Positions 12,173-25,100 of a DNA stretch of 64,000 nt are shown here, one piece after another. The stretch's first letter is position 1; each line of letters begins with the position of its first letter. The notes below the pieces were generated by a model, which saw only the letters and a list, made by a program, of their open reading frames with translations, searched no databases and was not told the origin of the DNA. Origin of the DNA: Crotophaga sulcirostris (lineage: Eukaryota; Chordata; Aves; Cuculiformes; Crotophagidae); assembly GCA_013397455.1 (NCBI GenBank), contig VYZB01000124.1:957751-1021750 (forward strand), in the 5' to 3' direction. Position numbers and translations under genes: made by a program.

Positions 12173-15100
12173 AGGGCTGTTATTCTGCTCATAGAGAATA
12201 ATTTCCCTTTTCTGCAGACTAAGAGGCCTGTAATCAATTCCCACATTACTGTGTCTTCTGGGTCTGCTTTTCTTAAAGCCCAAATTTGGCAAAATAATGA
12301 ACTGAGCATGCTTTGCCAAGCTCTGATCATCTTTGTCGTTGAGCAAATAAACTATGGTGCAAATAATGGAGGAACTCGGGCATTTTGCTGGCACAGCCCA
12401 GCCCTTAGAACACAGGTTCAGAGCTTGTAGTGGCAGATCTTGCACAGGAAAGTTGTGCATTTCCTATTGCCTGGTGAGTCTGTACTTAGTTAAGTTGGTG
12501 AAAGGGATTCATAGAACATTTTGCCTACTCTGACTGAGTTTATTTTCCACATTAGTTTGTTTTCACACAAATAAATACATTTTTCATACAATGCAAATAC
12601 CTAGAAATTGTTGCGCTTACAGAGGTAAATATTTGGCTTTTGTATTGTTCTTGAATCTTTTAGCCATAGCACACATGGGAAATTCTTTTGGCGTATAGGA
12701 TCTGTGTGTGTCTAGAGCAGCACCTGCAGAAGTTCTGTGTGGAACCACCCAGCACAAGAACCCCCAGTTGCTGTGGCAGCCCTGATTCTGTCCCTCTTGC
12801 ATTTCAGGGAGGTCCTTTCAGGTGCATGAGCTGCAGTTTCTCAGTTGAGTTTGCGTTGCCTGATGGTAAAAGAGGTGGGGTTCGTTGTGGTTTGTTTTAT
12901 TAAAATCTAAAATGTACATTATTAGTAGTATGGGTTTTGTTTCACAATTAACATATTGATTGTAGGTAAACATCTAAGGTAGCTCCTGAGGCTGGCAAAG
13001 CCCTAGGGATGGGCTGGCGGTTCTTGGGGAATTCGGCGTGGCACACCTCAGTGGGTGAAGTACTCTGGAGGAGATCCTGGCTTGGGTTGGGGATCCCTGG
13101 TAAAAATGGACTTTTCTTACAACCAAGGAAGGGAGAGTGAATAGAAGCTGAAAAAAGCAATGGAGTAATTATCCCCTTTTCAACAAATCCTAGCGAACTT
13201 TAATAGCTGTAGTCAAACAACCCTTCTTCACCTCCCTTGATCCTGATGGATAATCAATTGTCTGGGACAACTGATGTGTAATAAAATACCTGTTAGTGCA
13301 AGAAACCCCAATGCATGGAGAAGCAAAGAGCCTTTAATGACTCTAAGACTATTATTTAATCCCAGTATGTTCCTTGGAGAGTTTTTGAGTTTATACAAGT
13401 GTCTCAGTCTACAATGCATTAGGTTTGCAACTAATGGCTGGTTTTCACTGATTAAAAGTATTTATAAAGTGACTCAGGTATTGCTTCTTAACACAACTGG
13501 TAACTGCAGATGTGTGTGGCACCTTGTGTTGGTAAATAAGGGTGGTGGTTCTGCCATGGGGTTGCTGGTGCCTGTGGTGTGCGGATGGTGGCATTGGTGG
13601 AGATGGGCAGGCTTGGAATGCTCCGCTAGACACTGTGACTTCATGTGGTAAAAGTTTTCCTTATTACCAGGAATAATAATGTGAAAGCCTGCAGTGCACC
13701 TGGTACAGTCCGTTCGAAATGTGAGGTTCGTGCGTTGGTTTGTCTCTTACTGCCTTTTTCCGCAGCCAGCGGTGGGATGCGTTTTGGTGTCTAACTTAGG
13801 GCTGGTATTGTGCATCTTTGAAATCTTTCATCCCCTATTCTGTTTTATTTGGCTTTTCTTCTCACACTGTGAGCAGTAGCACGTCCTACCCTGTCTCAGC
13901 TTTCCAAAAGTTCCTTGAGTTCCTTTCTCTTTTCTTTTTATTTTACCTAATGTCCTCTTCCTTCTTTCCTTCCTCCCTCTCACCCCAAAAGTTTGATCCC
14001 TCTGTAGCATATTTTATCCTAATTAAGCTGTAATGTATAATTCATCGTTCTGTGCCAAGCCATGAATCTTCTGCTTGGGGAGGGGGAGGAGAGAGGGAAA
14101 TTTGAACAAATAAAAGGTTTTATTTTGCATGGAAACTTGGCAGGCTTTGGTGTGCCAGCTTCCAGACACAACTAACACTGGCCTTACTTTGCACAGAGGG
14201 GTGATTTAAAGGAATACACCTCTTGCTGGAAATAGCAGAACTTATTTATTTCTTGTTACTCCTTCTCTTTTACCACTTTTACCAAAATTCTCTATTTTGC
14301 AACATATTGCTTCTACTAACATTCCTCTTGTATATCTTTAAGGATAGCAGCCAGTGGAAAGAGCTCTTTTCCTGTTGCTTTTTTTTCAGTGTGTGCACAT
14401 TGTGGTAGGTCTTCACAAGTCTGTAGATCTCGGGGCACTTTGCAAATGTGTATGACTTACAGACTGCTCGTGGCTGCTCTCAAAATGCTCCTGCAGTGAA
14501 CAGAGGAACAGTGGTCACGCCATCCAGTGCCTGACTCCACTCTTGGTTTTAAACCCTGTTTGTGGTACAGACTTCAGCTATGATAATCTACTACCCAGAA
14601 AATGTTCTCCTACGCTGGGGAACAGCTTTCTAAGGCAGAACTGTCACCCTGTCACAGCTGGATGTGGAACATCTGTACCTACTCTACAGCCTGTCAGTGT
14701 CAGCCCTCCGTGAAAATGGGGCCAGCTGTCCTGAGCTGCAGTAATATCATATCTTGGGAGGAATGGTATTTTAAAATACATAATATTACTTTTCTGATCC
14801 TTAAGGTGCTGTAGGATAAAATACAACATGTTGTGGTTTATCATCTCTCTGGTTTTCTCTGTTGGTCTCCCATAACTCTGAAATGGCTTGGTATAAAAAT
14901 GTTTTGCAGGCCCCTCCTGTATTTCATTTCATTGAAGGTGGGAAAATGTCCAGCCAGTGATTGATGTTTTTTTGGAACGTGTTCAGACGTTTCACTTAGC
15001 TAGGATGGAGAGGGTTCTTACATTTGAATCCGATCCAGCGTTCCCTGTGCTGCAAAGCTCCTGCTGGCTTCTTACTGACTTTTTGCTCTTAAATTTAAAA

Positions 15101-15929
15101 AGAAAAAAAGAGAGAAGGAGAAAAAGCAGCAAAAAGTACAGCAGACCTGAACTATTTCAGTTGATTCTGTGTTGAAGCTGAAATTTAGGACTTTAGAACA
15201 GGTAGATTTCTGCTTTCTGCCTCCCTTTTTCCCATTGTCTTGTGCTGCCTGGATTCCTGGCGTTGCTGGACAGTGTCTCCTGCTGCTCAGTGCTGGGTGG
15301 TGGGGTGGTTTCTCTGCGAGCAGTCAGTGCTTGTGGATGGTGCCTTCTGTGACGTGGGCAGTGCAAGCTTGAAAACTTCCCCAGCTGAGGAGTTCACCCT
15401 GGTAAGCCGTGTTCTGAAGGCTGTGTTAAATGCTAAGCCTGAAGTGGGACCTCATTCCAGGAAAAAGAGATGAGAACATCCCTGAGGGAGTTTGGGAAAG
15501 GTGTGTCCCAGAAGAGGCAGATTTCATGCAAAACCCCTCCTGATACTTTTGCAGAATGGGGTTTGGAAAACTGACTTAGAATGCAGGCCTGGTTGCATCC
15601 TTAATGCTGGAGCAGCTTTCAAGCAGCTCTATAATTTGGAATGTGAGTGACGTCAGTTCTTCTGGCCATCTGGTTAGAAAATCTAGTTGTAACTGAAAAT
15701 ATCCAGCCCTTTTTTCTCCATTGCTGGGTGGTGACTACACACTTATGTAATTTAACAGCTCAAATTCTTTTCCATTCTGGTGATCTCTTCACAAAGCCAT
15801 AACAGAGGGGATGCTGCTGAAAGGAGATCGTCAACGTAGTCAGCATTAGCAGTTTGTTGGCTAAAGGGTGCCCGCTTCGGAGGAAAGTGCAGGCTGGGTG
15901 TAGAACATAGGATTCCGTTTGTTCTGGTG
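12173..15929 (+). other. SKI intron 1; no exon seen
   Basis: No exon recognised. A pyrimidine-rich tract of about 70 bp lies at 13917-13985. A perfect palindromic cAMP-response-element octamer, TGACGTCA, occurs at 15648-15655 (see findings). The open frames are short and overlap on both strands. Confidence 0.55.
15648..15655. promoter_or_regulatory. Consensus CRE octamer (TGACGTCA) in intron 1
   Basis: A perfect palindromic CREB/ATF site is present in the sequence. There is no surrounding CpG island or promoter-like context, so a chance occurrence is quite possible. It is listed as a motif and not as a demonstrated element. Confidence 0.3.
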
Positions 15930-16085
15930 CTCGTTCGGCGTGTGGCCTGGGACAAGCACATTCCCATTTTCTACCTCAGTTTCCCCCACTTATTAAATAG
16001 TGATAACAACACTTCCTATCACAAGCATTGTTGGGATCGAATGACTCATGCTGTGAGGCACTTAGAAAGGCAGCAAGGTAGTGTT
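15930..16085 (+). mobile_element. MIR SINE remnant, sense orientation
   Basis: The stretch follows the MIR core in order: GGCCTGGGACAAGCACATTC, then CTACCTCAGTTTCCCCCACT. Next are an A/T-rich GTGATAACAACA block, then ATTGTTGGGATCGAATGA and GAGGCACTTAGAA. These correspond to the consensus blocks 'cctcagtttcc', 'ggataataata', 'ttgttgtgaggattaaatga' and 'gcgcttaga'. This is the clearest of the MIR-like fragments in the window. Confidence 0.72.
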
Positions 16086-19000
16086 AGAGTTACTGCCTGT
16101 CATGTTCTACTCAGTCCCTACTTTTAATTTTCTCTTTATTTCCTGCTCGGCACGTCCAAACATCCCATATTAATGCTATTCTTTAAATACTTTTAGAGCC
16201 TCCCTGCTCCTTCTGCAGAGGTTGTGGAATGGATCATAAAATTGTATTGATGAAAAAATGCATGAAAATGCACTCTCTGATAGCGTATGAAAAATAAAGG
16301 GCTGAGAGCTGTCAGCCATTTCATAAAGGCTTTTTAACGGCAAAACTCTGAGGAGCCCAAGAACAGGCTGTAAACTAAGGAAGTGTAAACACAGCCGTAC
16401 AAACTTAATATCCGTATAAAACATTCCTTTTTGGTGTACTCAAATTCTTAGTGAATACATTTTCCAGGCACAATAATCCCAGCACCCTGTGCTTCACTTT
16501 TATGTTTAGTGTTTCCTCTAATTCTTGATGGAAAAGGTAAATCTTTCGGTGTTGCTGATCCTCAGTGCCAGCAGAGCCCCCCAGCGCAGCAGCCCGGCAG
16601 CTCCCCCCCAGCACAGCCCCGACAGCGACTGAAGGGCCAGATGTCAGTGACCATGAGAAGAGAACAGATACCACTTAGGAAAAGTCTTTTGGAAAATCTG
16701 CCAGGGAGGAGCTGAAGTTGTAGGATCTAGGGGAAAAAACCAGACTCTTTGCATATTCCTTTTAGGTTCTTAGGTCACGCATATTAAAATCTAACTTGAA
16801 AGGGAAGCAGCCACTCCATTTTGTGATTTCAAAGGAGTGTGTGAAGGGGACAACACTGAAAACCAAATGATAAAAGAGAAAACAACTTGCTGAATGGATA
16901 TAAGAAATGAACGTACTGTTCTGCCCCTTCCCCGTTTTTAAAAACAAACAAACACTTTTTGTTGAGATAGAGGGGTTTGGGATTGAAGAGTGATGTGCAA
17001 CAGGCACACAACCACATCATTGCAGGTGGGCTGGGGTCTGAACGTGCTGTACACCCGCTGCTTCAGCAAAACACAGGGAGCTGCTGGAAAGACAGGGGAG
17101 CTGCAGCCCTGGGTGGAAGCTGCCCCGTTTGCCCTGGCTGTCCAGGCACAGCTGAGTGGCTGTAGAGCAGCCCCAGGGCCGCGCGTTTGCTCCCTGACAC
17201 TCTGGCTGATGTGCCATTGCTCCCGTGCTCTTAAAAAGAAATTAGAAGGCTCAGTCGTCAGTGAATAAATAACGAGGAAAACTCCCAGTCTTAAGGAAGG
17301 CTGTGATAGGCAGGAAATGTCCTCATTTGTATAGTAGCAAAAACATGCACTATACAATAATCCTTCTTCTTTTTTTTCTTCCCTGAAAGCTTTTTCCGCC
17401 TGTCGTGCTTAGACGAAAACTTTAAGTGACCGTTCAGCCGGCCACAGCGCCCAGCGCTGCGCAACAATAAATCCTTGTAGTGCATCGCTTGTTATAATGC
17501 ACCATTTTTGGTACATTAACACTGAGCTGGGGCTCCAGAGCTTACATTTATTTTCCTAAAGCACTAGAAAGAATGATTTCATATTAGGAGGGGGAAAAAG
17601 GAGTGGGAATTACTCAGTGGTTAGGTTTAATTGTTCTGAATCCTTACAGTGTTTCATGAGAAAATGTACCGAGGAGATGTGCAGAATAGTGGGAAATGTG
17701 ATCGAAAGGTATAATTTGGCCACCTACCACTCGCAGCTGAAAAGTAATTCTAAGGGCTGCATGCCTATCAGGATTAATCACTGTTTCATTACTGAAAATG
17801 CCTTCTTTTTCACTCCTGCAATCCGTCATGATGGGCTCCAGGCATCAGAGGTGTTTGCGTGAGGGAAGCAGGAGCTACAGCCCAAGGCTGGCTGCGAGGT
17901 GCACAGGAGCTCTGCTGGTTGGGTGCAGTCTGGGGGCCTTTAGCCACGGGAATTGCCGTGGTGGGAGATTGGGGAGCAGGGCTGGAAGGGAGAGCCCCGT
18001 GTCTCGAGACAGTTTATGGCCCCCCTGTCTGGTCATTTACCTCCGGCTGAACTCTGGCGATGGACGTGGCCAAGTGTTTCATTTGGACAAGAAAAAAAGA
18101 GCATTATTGAAAGGGACTGACCTTTCCATCACCCTGTTCTGTCGTCATGGTGCTTTTATAGCATTTCTCTCGACCAGCCCCTTCCCTTTTCTAAACCACA
18201 GTCATTCCCCTCCTCCCCTCCGTCCTCCCAGGAGACGCGGTGGTTTCTCTTTATTTTCACAGACACCTGCACTGCTGCATTTGTCCCCGAAAACCCAGTG
18301 AGCTTCTGGCAGAAGCTGAAATGATCAGCTGTGGGGCCATCCGCAAAGCCTGGAGGCAGTGGGGTTCCCTCTCCTCTGGGCACACTGGCAGTGCCTTGGG
18401 AGCGGGTGGAGGAGGGACACCAAGACCAGAGGAGCCTTGGGAACGGATTTCCTCTTCTGCTCCGGGAAGAGCAGCTGAGGGTCTCTCCCATGGCAGTTCT
18501 GCTGCGCTACCGAGCGTTTGTTTTATAGACAGAGTGGCTTTTAGCTTGTAGAGCAGGGAGTGTAGAGCCTTTCCTCTGATCTGAAATCTGGTTTGGTAGT
18601 GGGAAGTGATCCGGTTGAGCCCAGCAGCCTTTTTCACAATTGACTGTTCACTGTATTAAGGCACAGGGCTGTCAGCTCTGATGTAATAATTCAGGCCAAG
18701 CAGATCTGTTCCGGACACCTGCCTGTAGGTAAGCGGTGGGTAGAGAATACGTGGTAAATGTGTTTGTCGTTCCGAGTGAAAAATCGAGGCTGAACATAAG
18801 ATTACTGGTGTTCCTTGAGCTCACAGTGAAGGTATTTTTGTTGGTGCAGTGGTAACAGTGAATGTTTCCATGTATTATATTCCAGTGTTATTTTCTTTAC
18901 AAAAATTCTAGCCAATCTAAAGGTTGAATAGGCTTTTTTTAAAATTATGGAGGTACAAAATATTGGGAAAGATGTTGTGTTCCTGTGAATTCACATTGAT

Positions 19001-21829
19001 ACACACAGAGCGTGGACACCGGAGTGCGTTGGCAGGGTTTGCATTGAAGAGTTTTGGTTGTTACTGGATTCCAGGGGTTATTCTATATTCTGCATACAAT
19101 GCTTGTGTATGCTCTGCATACACTCCTGCTTCAGTATTTGCATAGTCAGGACCTCTGTGTGGATTTGTTCTGGCTGTTCTGGTCACCCAGGCTGTACCTG
19201 CTGCACCTCTGGCTTTCACACGCACCCAGCACGATGTGTGCGTGATTCCAGGTGATCGTTCATATTGTGGTTCTTGTTATTGTACATTCAGTCCTAACAA
19301 TACTAGAAGACACTGTGAGCACAACTTTTGGCACTCTTGTCCTCGAGATGCAACCCCTCTCTCAGCTGCATCGGTTCCTCATGCGTACCTGACCCTGGTG
19401 GTGTCCATTCCCAGCAATCAGGGCAGTGGGAGCGCTTGGGATTCCCTGTGACATCGTCCTGACTGAGCGGGGCGAGCTCTGGGGAGCTTCCCTGTTGGAA
19501 TCTCATGTGTATTTAGGGTAGAATTGGAACTTCACAGTTCACACCAGATGCAAGTCAAGACACAGGCACGGAGGGGTGAATGTTCAAACACTGATAAGTA
19601 TTTCTGCCTAAGGACCTGGCATACCTGTGGTGAAGTAAAAAGGGCAATGAAAGCATCGTGCCTGTGCATTCCTTAAACAAGATTCATCTCCGCATGCTTG
19701 GAGATGTAAAAACTGGATTTTGCTCAAACTTCTAATGAGCATTAGCATCCAGTAGTGTTTGATGATTCTGTCCTTAGGGAGAACACTCAGCTGGCAGTTA
19801 TGCATGAGGCCTGTTTGACCACTTGGAACACCTTTATTTACAATCAAGTGTGATGCTGGAACCCTAGGAAAGGGTTAACTTTGTTGAATCACCCAGGTGA
19901 AGCCTTCATTGGTGAGACAACCCTGTCCTTGCCCAGGTTGTGTCTCTGCTATTTTTATTTTGCACCTCTGCGAATTTTAATCTTTGTAGTAATCGTATTC
20001 ATTAGACGTGAGGATTGAATAGAAGCCAATAGGAAGAAGAAGGAAGACAAACAGCTGCCAGGTTCTTCCAGCAGCCACGGAGCTGGGTTATTGATGAACG
20101 TGGGCTGTAAGCCAAGAATTCCTGGCCTCTAAAAGATCCGGGGGGTGTGTGGAAGGGATAGGAGAGGGGTGATGCTTGCGCTGTGCACGGGAGAGCCAGA
20201 CAGCAGAATTGATTGTTACTTTAATGTGATCTGACACAAGAGAAAGTGGAAGTGGAGGACAGAGAAAAACTGCAGACTCAGCACTGCATTAGGAGCTTTA
20301 TGGAATATCGTGGTGTCCTCTTCCTCTCGCAGAGACGGGTTTGTGGAGTCCTTTCTAGGGAAAAAGAAAACAAGGGAGTGAGGATGCGTAGTTCAGTTGC
20401 ACAGCGTCCTCCTAGGCCGTGCCTGCACAGGTGACACTGGTCAGCTGTACGTAAACCCTTCGGAACTGGTAAATCCACAGCTGTAGCAGGAGAAAGGAGT
20501 CAGGCATCAGGTAAAAACCTTTAAAACTGTAGCTTGTGTGTGACGACTAAACCACTTTTACATGAGGATAACTTTGTTTATTCGTAATCTGCATTTTGGG
20601 TGCGGTTTCAGGCACTTATAGGTAAAACATCTCTGCTTAGGGGAAGGAGTTGCCTGTCCCTCTCTGATCGCTTCCCCAGTTGCTTTCTGTATAGTGGGAG
20701 AAAAGGATATAGGTTTCTTTGCTGTTCTGGAGCAGGACATTATTTTTGTCCCTCTGAAAGCCATTCATTAAAATAATTCTTCAGCCTCATTGTTTCATAT
20801 GGAGGAGAAAAAAAGACAAAAATAAATTTGAGTTGTGTGTGAGGCATAAACGTGTTGTCTAAGAAGATGACGAATCTTGGTCAGCTGACAGGAGTGGGCA
20901 GGGAGAGAAGGTATGGAAACATTGCCCTTTAAACAGGGACCAGCCTTGTGGAGGGTTTCAACCAGGTTTTCAAGGATCTTTAGACATTTCTTTCTCTCAG
21001 TGTCTTGTCCATGAACCTGAATAAACTTAGGAAAGTTACTGGCAGCCTACGGTGTAGGCGTCTGAGTCTGTGCTAACTGGTAGATGATCTGGGGTGGTTT
21101 AAAGCATTGACTTAAGATGAATTGCAGTCTAAAAGGGCCTTTTTCTGTTGATTGCAAGGGAATCTGCACGGCTCTCTCAAATGTAGACCACTCCATTGTA
21201 AACATCGAGAATCAGGTGTCATCTCCTTCATGGTGAACACAACTGGAAACAGCTGTATTTCACAGAGGTGCTCAGGTTAGAGCCTGGCACCTCAGCTGCC
21301 TGTTTGAGAGCATAGGGGAAAGCTCTGTCACTGGGTCTGCTGCAGATCCCTTTGGTACAGCATCTTACGTGAGATGTGTCAGGAAAAGGAGCAAGAAAGA
21401 AAGAGCAGCTCTTGTGGAATGTCCAGTTTTGGAGAACATCATTGTTGGGTATCTTTAAATTTTTTTCTTTAGTTAAACTGTCTACTGCTGTTCTGGGTGA
21501 TAAACTGAGATGTTTGGAGTTGCTGGGATTTTCTGCAGCTATTTCCTGCCTTAGTTTTCCGTAACTATTCGGAACTTGCTGAAAAAGGTTTAAAAACTGA
21601 ATCTTCAATGTGTAGAAGACAAAACTCATGAGCTTCATCTTGAATTGTTTCCCAGCTGGAATTAATGGTGCTTAACCCTATTAAAGAATTAGGAAAATGA
21701 GATTCTTTGGGTTTTGTTTTCTATGAAAACATTTGTCTCGTTTCTGCAGTGCCTTTTATTTGAAAATCTCGAACTCCTTTCGCAATTCCAATAGTGTTTA
21801 CACTAATGGAGTTTAATGAACCCTCTGCG
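16086..21829 (+). other. SKI intron 1; no exon, possible conserved noncoding stretches
   Basis: No exon recognised. The stretch at about 17375-17530 has non-repetitive, CpG-containing composition unlike the surrounding sequence and could be a regulatory element (see findings). The open frames at 16938-17357 and 17798-18301 look like chance frames in moderately GC-rich sequence. Confidence 0.5.
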
Positions 21830-21935
21830 TTATGTGATTTACCTAAAGCCGTTCAAATAACATCAGTAGCAGAGCCAGGAATAAAATACAGTAATCCTGA
21901 CCTTCAGGCCTTTGTCACTGTTACTCTTGCCCTAA
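21830..21935 (-). mobile_element. MIR-like SINE remnant, antisense orientation
   Basis: Read on the + strand, the blocks TGATTTACCTAAAGCC, CATCAGTAGCAGAGCCAGGA and AATCCTGACCTTCAGGCC follow the reverse complement of the 5' half of MIR ('acttgcccaaggtcac', 'agtggcagagccagga', 'cccaggtct'). It is diverged and its boundaries are approximate. Confidence 0.55.
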
Positions 21936-22073
21936 AGCAGATAAACAGATCATTATCCCAGCGTCAGGAGGGGGAAGAGGGGGAGTTCTCTTCTGTTTTA
22001 ATACTTTTTCTGTGAAAACAAGCTATTGGAAATACCCAGGAGAAGGACATGTGCCCTTCCCATCAGCTGGAAT

Positions 22074-22155
22074 GAGGTGAAAGTAGCTAGAACCAGTGAA
22101 TTTTGTATAAAACCTAGGTCTGTGACCTCAGATTTCAAAAGCAAGCGTGCCTGGT
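22074..22155 (-). mobile_element. Possible second antisense MIR-like fragment
   Basis: The + strand blocks GAGGTGAAAGTAGCTAGAAC, TATAAAACCTAGGTCTGTGA and ATTTCAAAAGC resemble the same antisense MIR half found about 150 bp upstream. Similarity is weaker than in the neighbour. It could be a tandem insertion or part of the same decayed element. Confidence 0.38.
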
Positions 22156-25100
22156 TTAATTCTGTTGATTTTAGGCTGTTGGCATTCATTTCTGCTGTGT
22201 CCCTGCTCACTCTCAGCAGTGCTTGAAGATGGCCTTGACTCCCCGTCATAGGAGTTTTAGTTTTAGACTGATAGGCAAAGTAAAGAAATCAACTGTAAAA
22301 AAGTGATGTTGAGGTTTTTGGGTTTTTTTGGCAGGGTTTTTGTCCGGCTTTAATATTAATCATGACTAAAAAGGGAGAGAAAGAACACATTGACAGGATT
22401 GCTTTCCCACCCACCTGAATGCTACTCCAGCGTGCATTCCGGATCGGTCCCGTTAGCTCTACAGTGACTGCTGCTGCCAGCACATGATTTTAGTCTCTAA
22501 TCCTATTAGTCATGACCCAAATCAGCTTTAAAATGGTTAAATGCATAGAAGAGGAGTAGGAGTAGAGTGTCAAGAATAGCCTGGAAGAAGATGTTATCCC
22601 ACATACCCAGGAGCTTGTATCTCAAAGGTGTCACAGTGATGGAAGTGAGGAGAGGACTGCATGGCCCGGTAGGCTTTCCAGATAAATATTGACTTCCAGT
22701 GGAACACGCGCTTCTCCATTGATGGAAAATATCCCTTGATACTCCTGATGCAGATCCATGAAGTGCAGGAGAAGCTGTTTTGTTTTACATCTTTGAAAAT
22801 AATACCCATCCAAACTGCCAGAGATTTCCTGTGGTTAGGGGATGGGATCAAGAGCCAGGATCCAGCAGCCTTTATCCTTAGCGCTGGCGTTCGCTGGAGT
22901 GAGTCACTTGGCCTGCCTTTGTGCCATGTGAAGATGGGAACAGGCCTTACGCATTTGGTGGCACAACTTGTTGGATCTTCAGACAGGTCATGACTGAAGT
23001 TGCTGTAAAATTAGGCCTAATCTGAAACAAATTGTCACTAAAAAGTGGTTTTGGCCTTCGTGTTTGGTTCACTCTGTGTCGAGCTGGGGAAATGCTGCTC
23101 CATTTAGATTTTTTATGTTTCTCACCACTCTAAACATGCTATCGTGCTGTCTCTGGGTGGATGGGAAGAACCACAGACCTACAAAGCAGCAAGTGGAAAA
23201 CTGTAGGAAAGAACGTCAAGAGCCCTGACAGGGTCTGAGGTGCTGGGAATTTGCAGTATATGTGTTGGAGTGAAGTGAGTGTCAGAAACCCCACCTCCAG
23301 GGGTGTCTGGAGGGTGCTAATGCATTCACATTAAGTGCAGCCCTTCATGCATTTGCATCTCTTCGTTTCTTGTACTTTCCGAGAGCTTTGCAGCCGCTCT
23401 GGAGGAAAGGTGACCCAGAAGGCAGCTGGTTCCAAGCCACTTCCAAAGCGTTCGTTTGCTGGAGAGACTTTGCTGCAGCTCTGATTGTAGAGAGGAAGGG
23501 GGGAGGGCTTAGCGTCGCAGCTCTCCCTTTAAGGGTTGTGGTTATAGCCCATGTTTTAATCGCTGCTTTGATCTGATTAAATCCTCAGCCACAGAGAAAT
23601 CAGCTTAGAGAAACATGTCTCCTGTTGAACCTGAGCAACAGCAGTTCCGAAAACCAAGCCAAGCCAAACACCATTAGAAAAAAAATAGAGAAGCTGTAGC
23701 TCTCCCCAATAGCACGGGGCTGCTGTAAATCACACAGCGCTGCTTTACAACAGGATCTTTCAAGTCTGCTGAGGGTGGATGTCCACAATGAAAACCACCC
23801 AACTATCCCGTGGTTTCATCAAACAAATTAAACCTGGCCCAGACATAAAATGAAACCTTCTGGGTTCTTTTGGGTTTTTATTCTTGTGCCTTCTGCCTCT
23901 TGCTGTGGTGTCAGGGATCAGGTATGTGGAGGCTGGAGAAAGGGGAGGAGTTGCTGTGCTTTGCTTAGGAGTTGGGGATCAAGTCAAGTTTTAATCTTCT
24001 TTCAAACTGTCTGCCTTCTTATTGCACTCAATCTCCTTTCAAGATGTCATTCACATCCACCCATGGGTCTCTTTACCAAGATTATAACACAAGAAGGATC
24101 CCATTAAACAATTCTGATGGTTTTGGGCTGTTTCTCTGCCCATTGCTTGAGAGCTTAAAGGCCCCAGCTGCCTCCTTGGTCAGCTGAAAGGGCTGGAAGT
24201 GGGGCCTGCGCGTCAGGCCCCTAAATATGGGGGAGGTCAGGGTGCCACCTTTTTTATTTTAATTCTGACACTGCAAGGGAGACAAGGCACACACAGCCCA
24301 ACCAGCCGGCTCTTCTGGGAAGGCGTCTGCTAACAAAAGAGATGAGAAAGGCAAAAAGACAGAGGGCCCCAACCTATTGTTTCCCCTCTTCACTCCAAAT
24401 AATCCTGACTCCCGTGACCTCCTGGCTTGTTCCCTCCAATGAGGATTTTGGGGCAGCTGCTGCCCTCGATAGCTGAGCCAGGCGTTATTTGCCCGTTTCC
24501 AGCAGTTCCTTCCTCCCTCTCCAGCAGCAGCAGTTAAAATGATAAACTTCTCTCCCACAAAATTAAGCTGTATTCTTTAGTAAAGGTTCGAAATTCTGGT
24601 TGGTATTTCAAATGATTTTGCCTGCTTTTTTGCTGAAATGCGATGCTTTACCCCCATTCCCTGTTCCACATGCAGAATTTTGTGTCTCTGTGATAAAGGC
24701 CGGGTCTGTTTCCTATGGAAGGTGACTGAGCTTGGCCTTGTTGAGAGCAGGACCACAAGGTTGTTGGAGACCATGCAGCACGGGAGGAATTCACAGCACA
24801 GTTCAGTTCTTTTCCCTCTTAAGCACAGAAGTCTTGCTATGGTGGCAGGAGAACTTGCCCAAATTTTTTGGACAATAATCGTCACGCCACACGTCTGGGA
24901 GAGCTTTGACAGCTATGAAGGATTTGTGCTGTGGTGTGTTCGAGGCCTTTGAAGCTTCTGGCTGGTGCACTGGGTAAGCTTAGTTCTGTACATGCTTAAA
25001 GGTGGTAATTTTTGTTCCCAATGCTGGCTGGCAGGATTCTCCTCAGGATGAACTGTTATTGTTCTCAGCCTCAGTAGTTTTTGTTTAGGTGAAATGTCAG

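Noticed and set aside
22880..22960. Possible sense MIR fragment (GAGTCACTTGGCC...AAGATGGGAACAG)
   Set aside because: A single short block matches. Flanking blocks are missing, so it was left as a remark and not called as a feature.
24219..24231. CArG/MEF2-like motif (CCTAAATATGGG)
   Set aside because: The A/T core is seven bases, so it does not fit the SRF CArG box CC(A/T)6GG, and it also misses the MEF2 consensus at the last positions.
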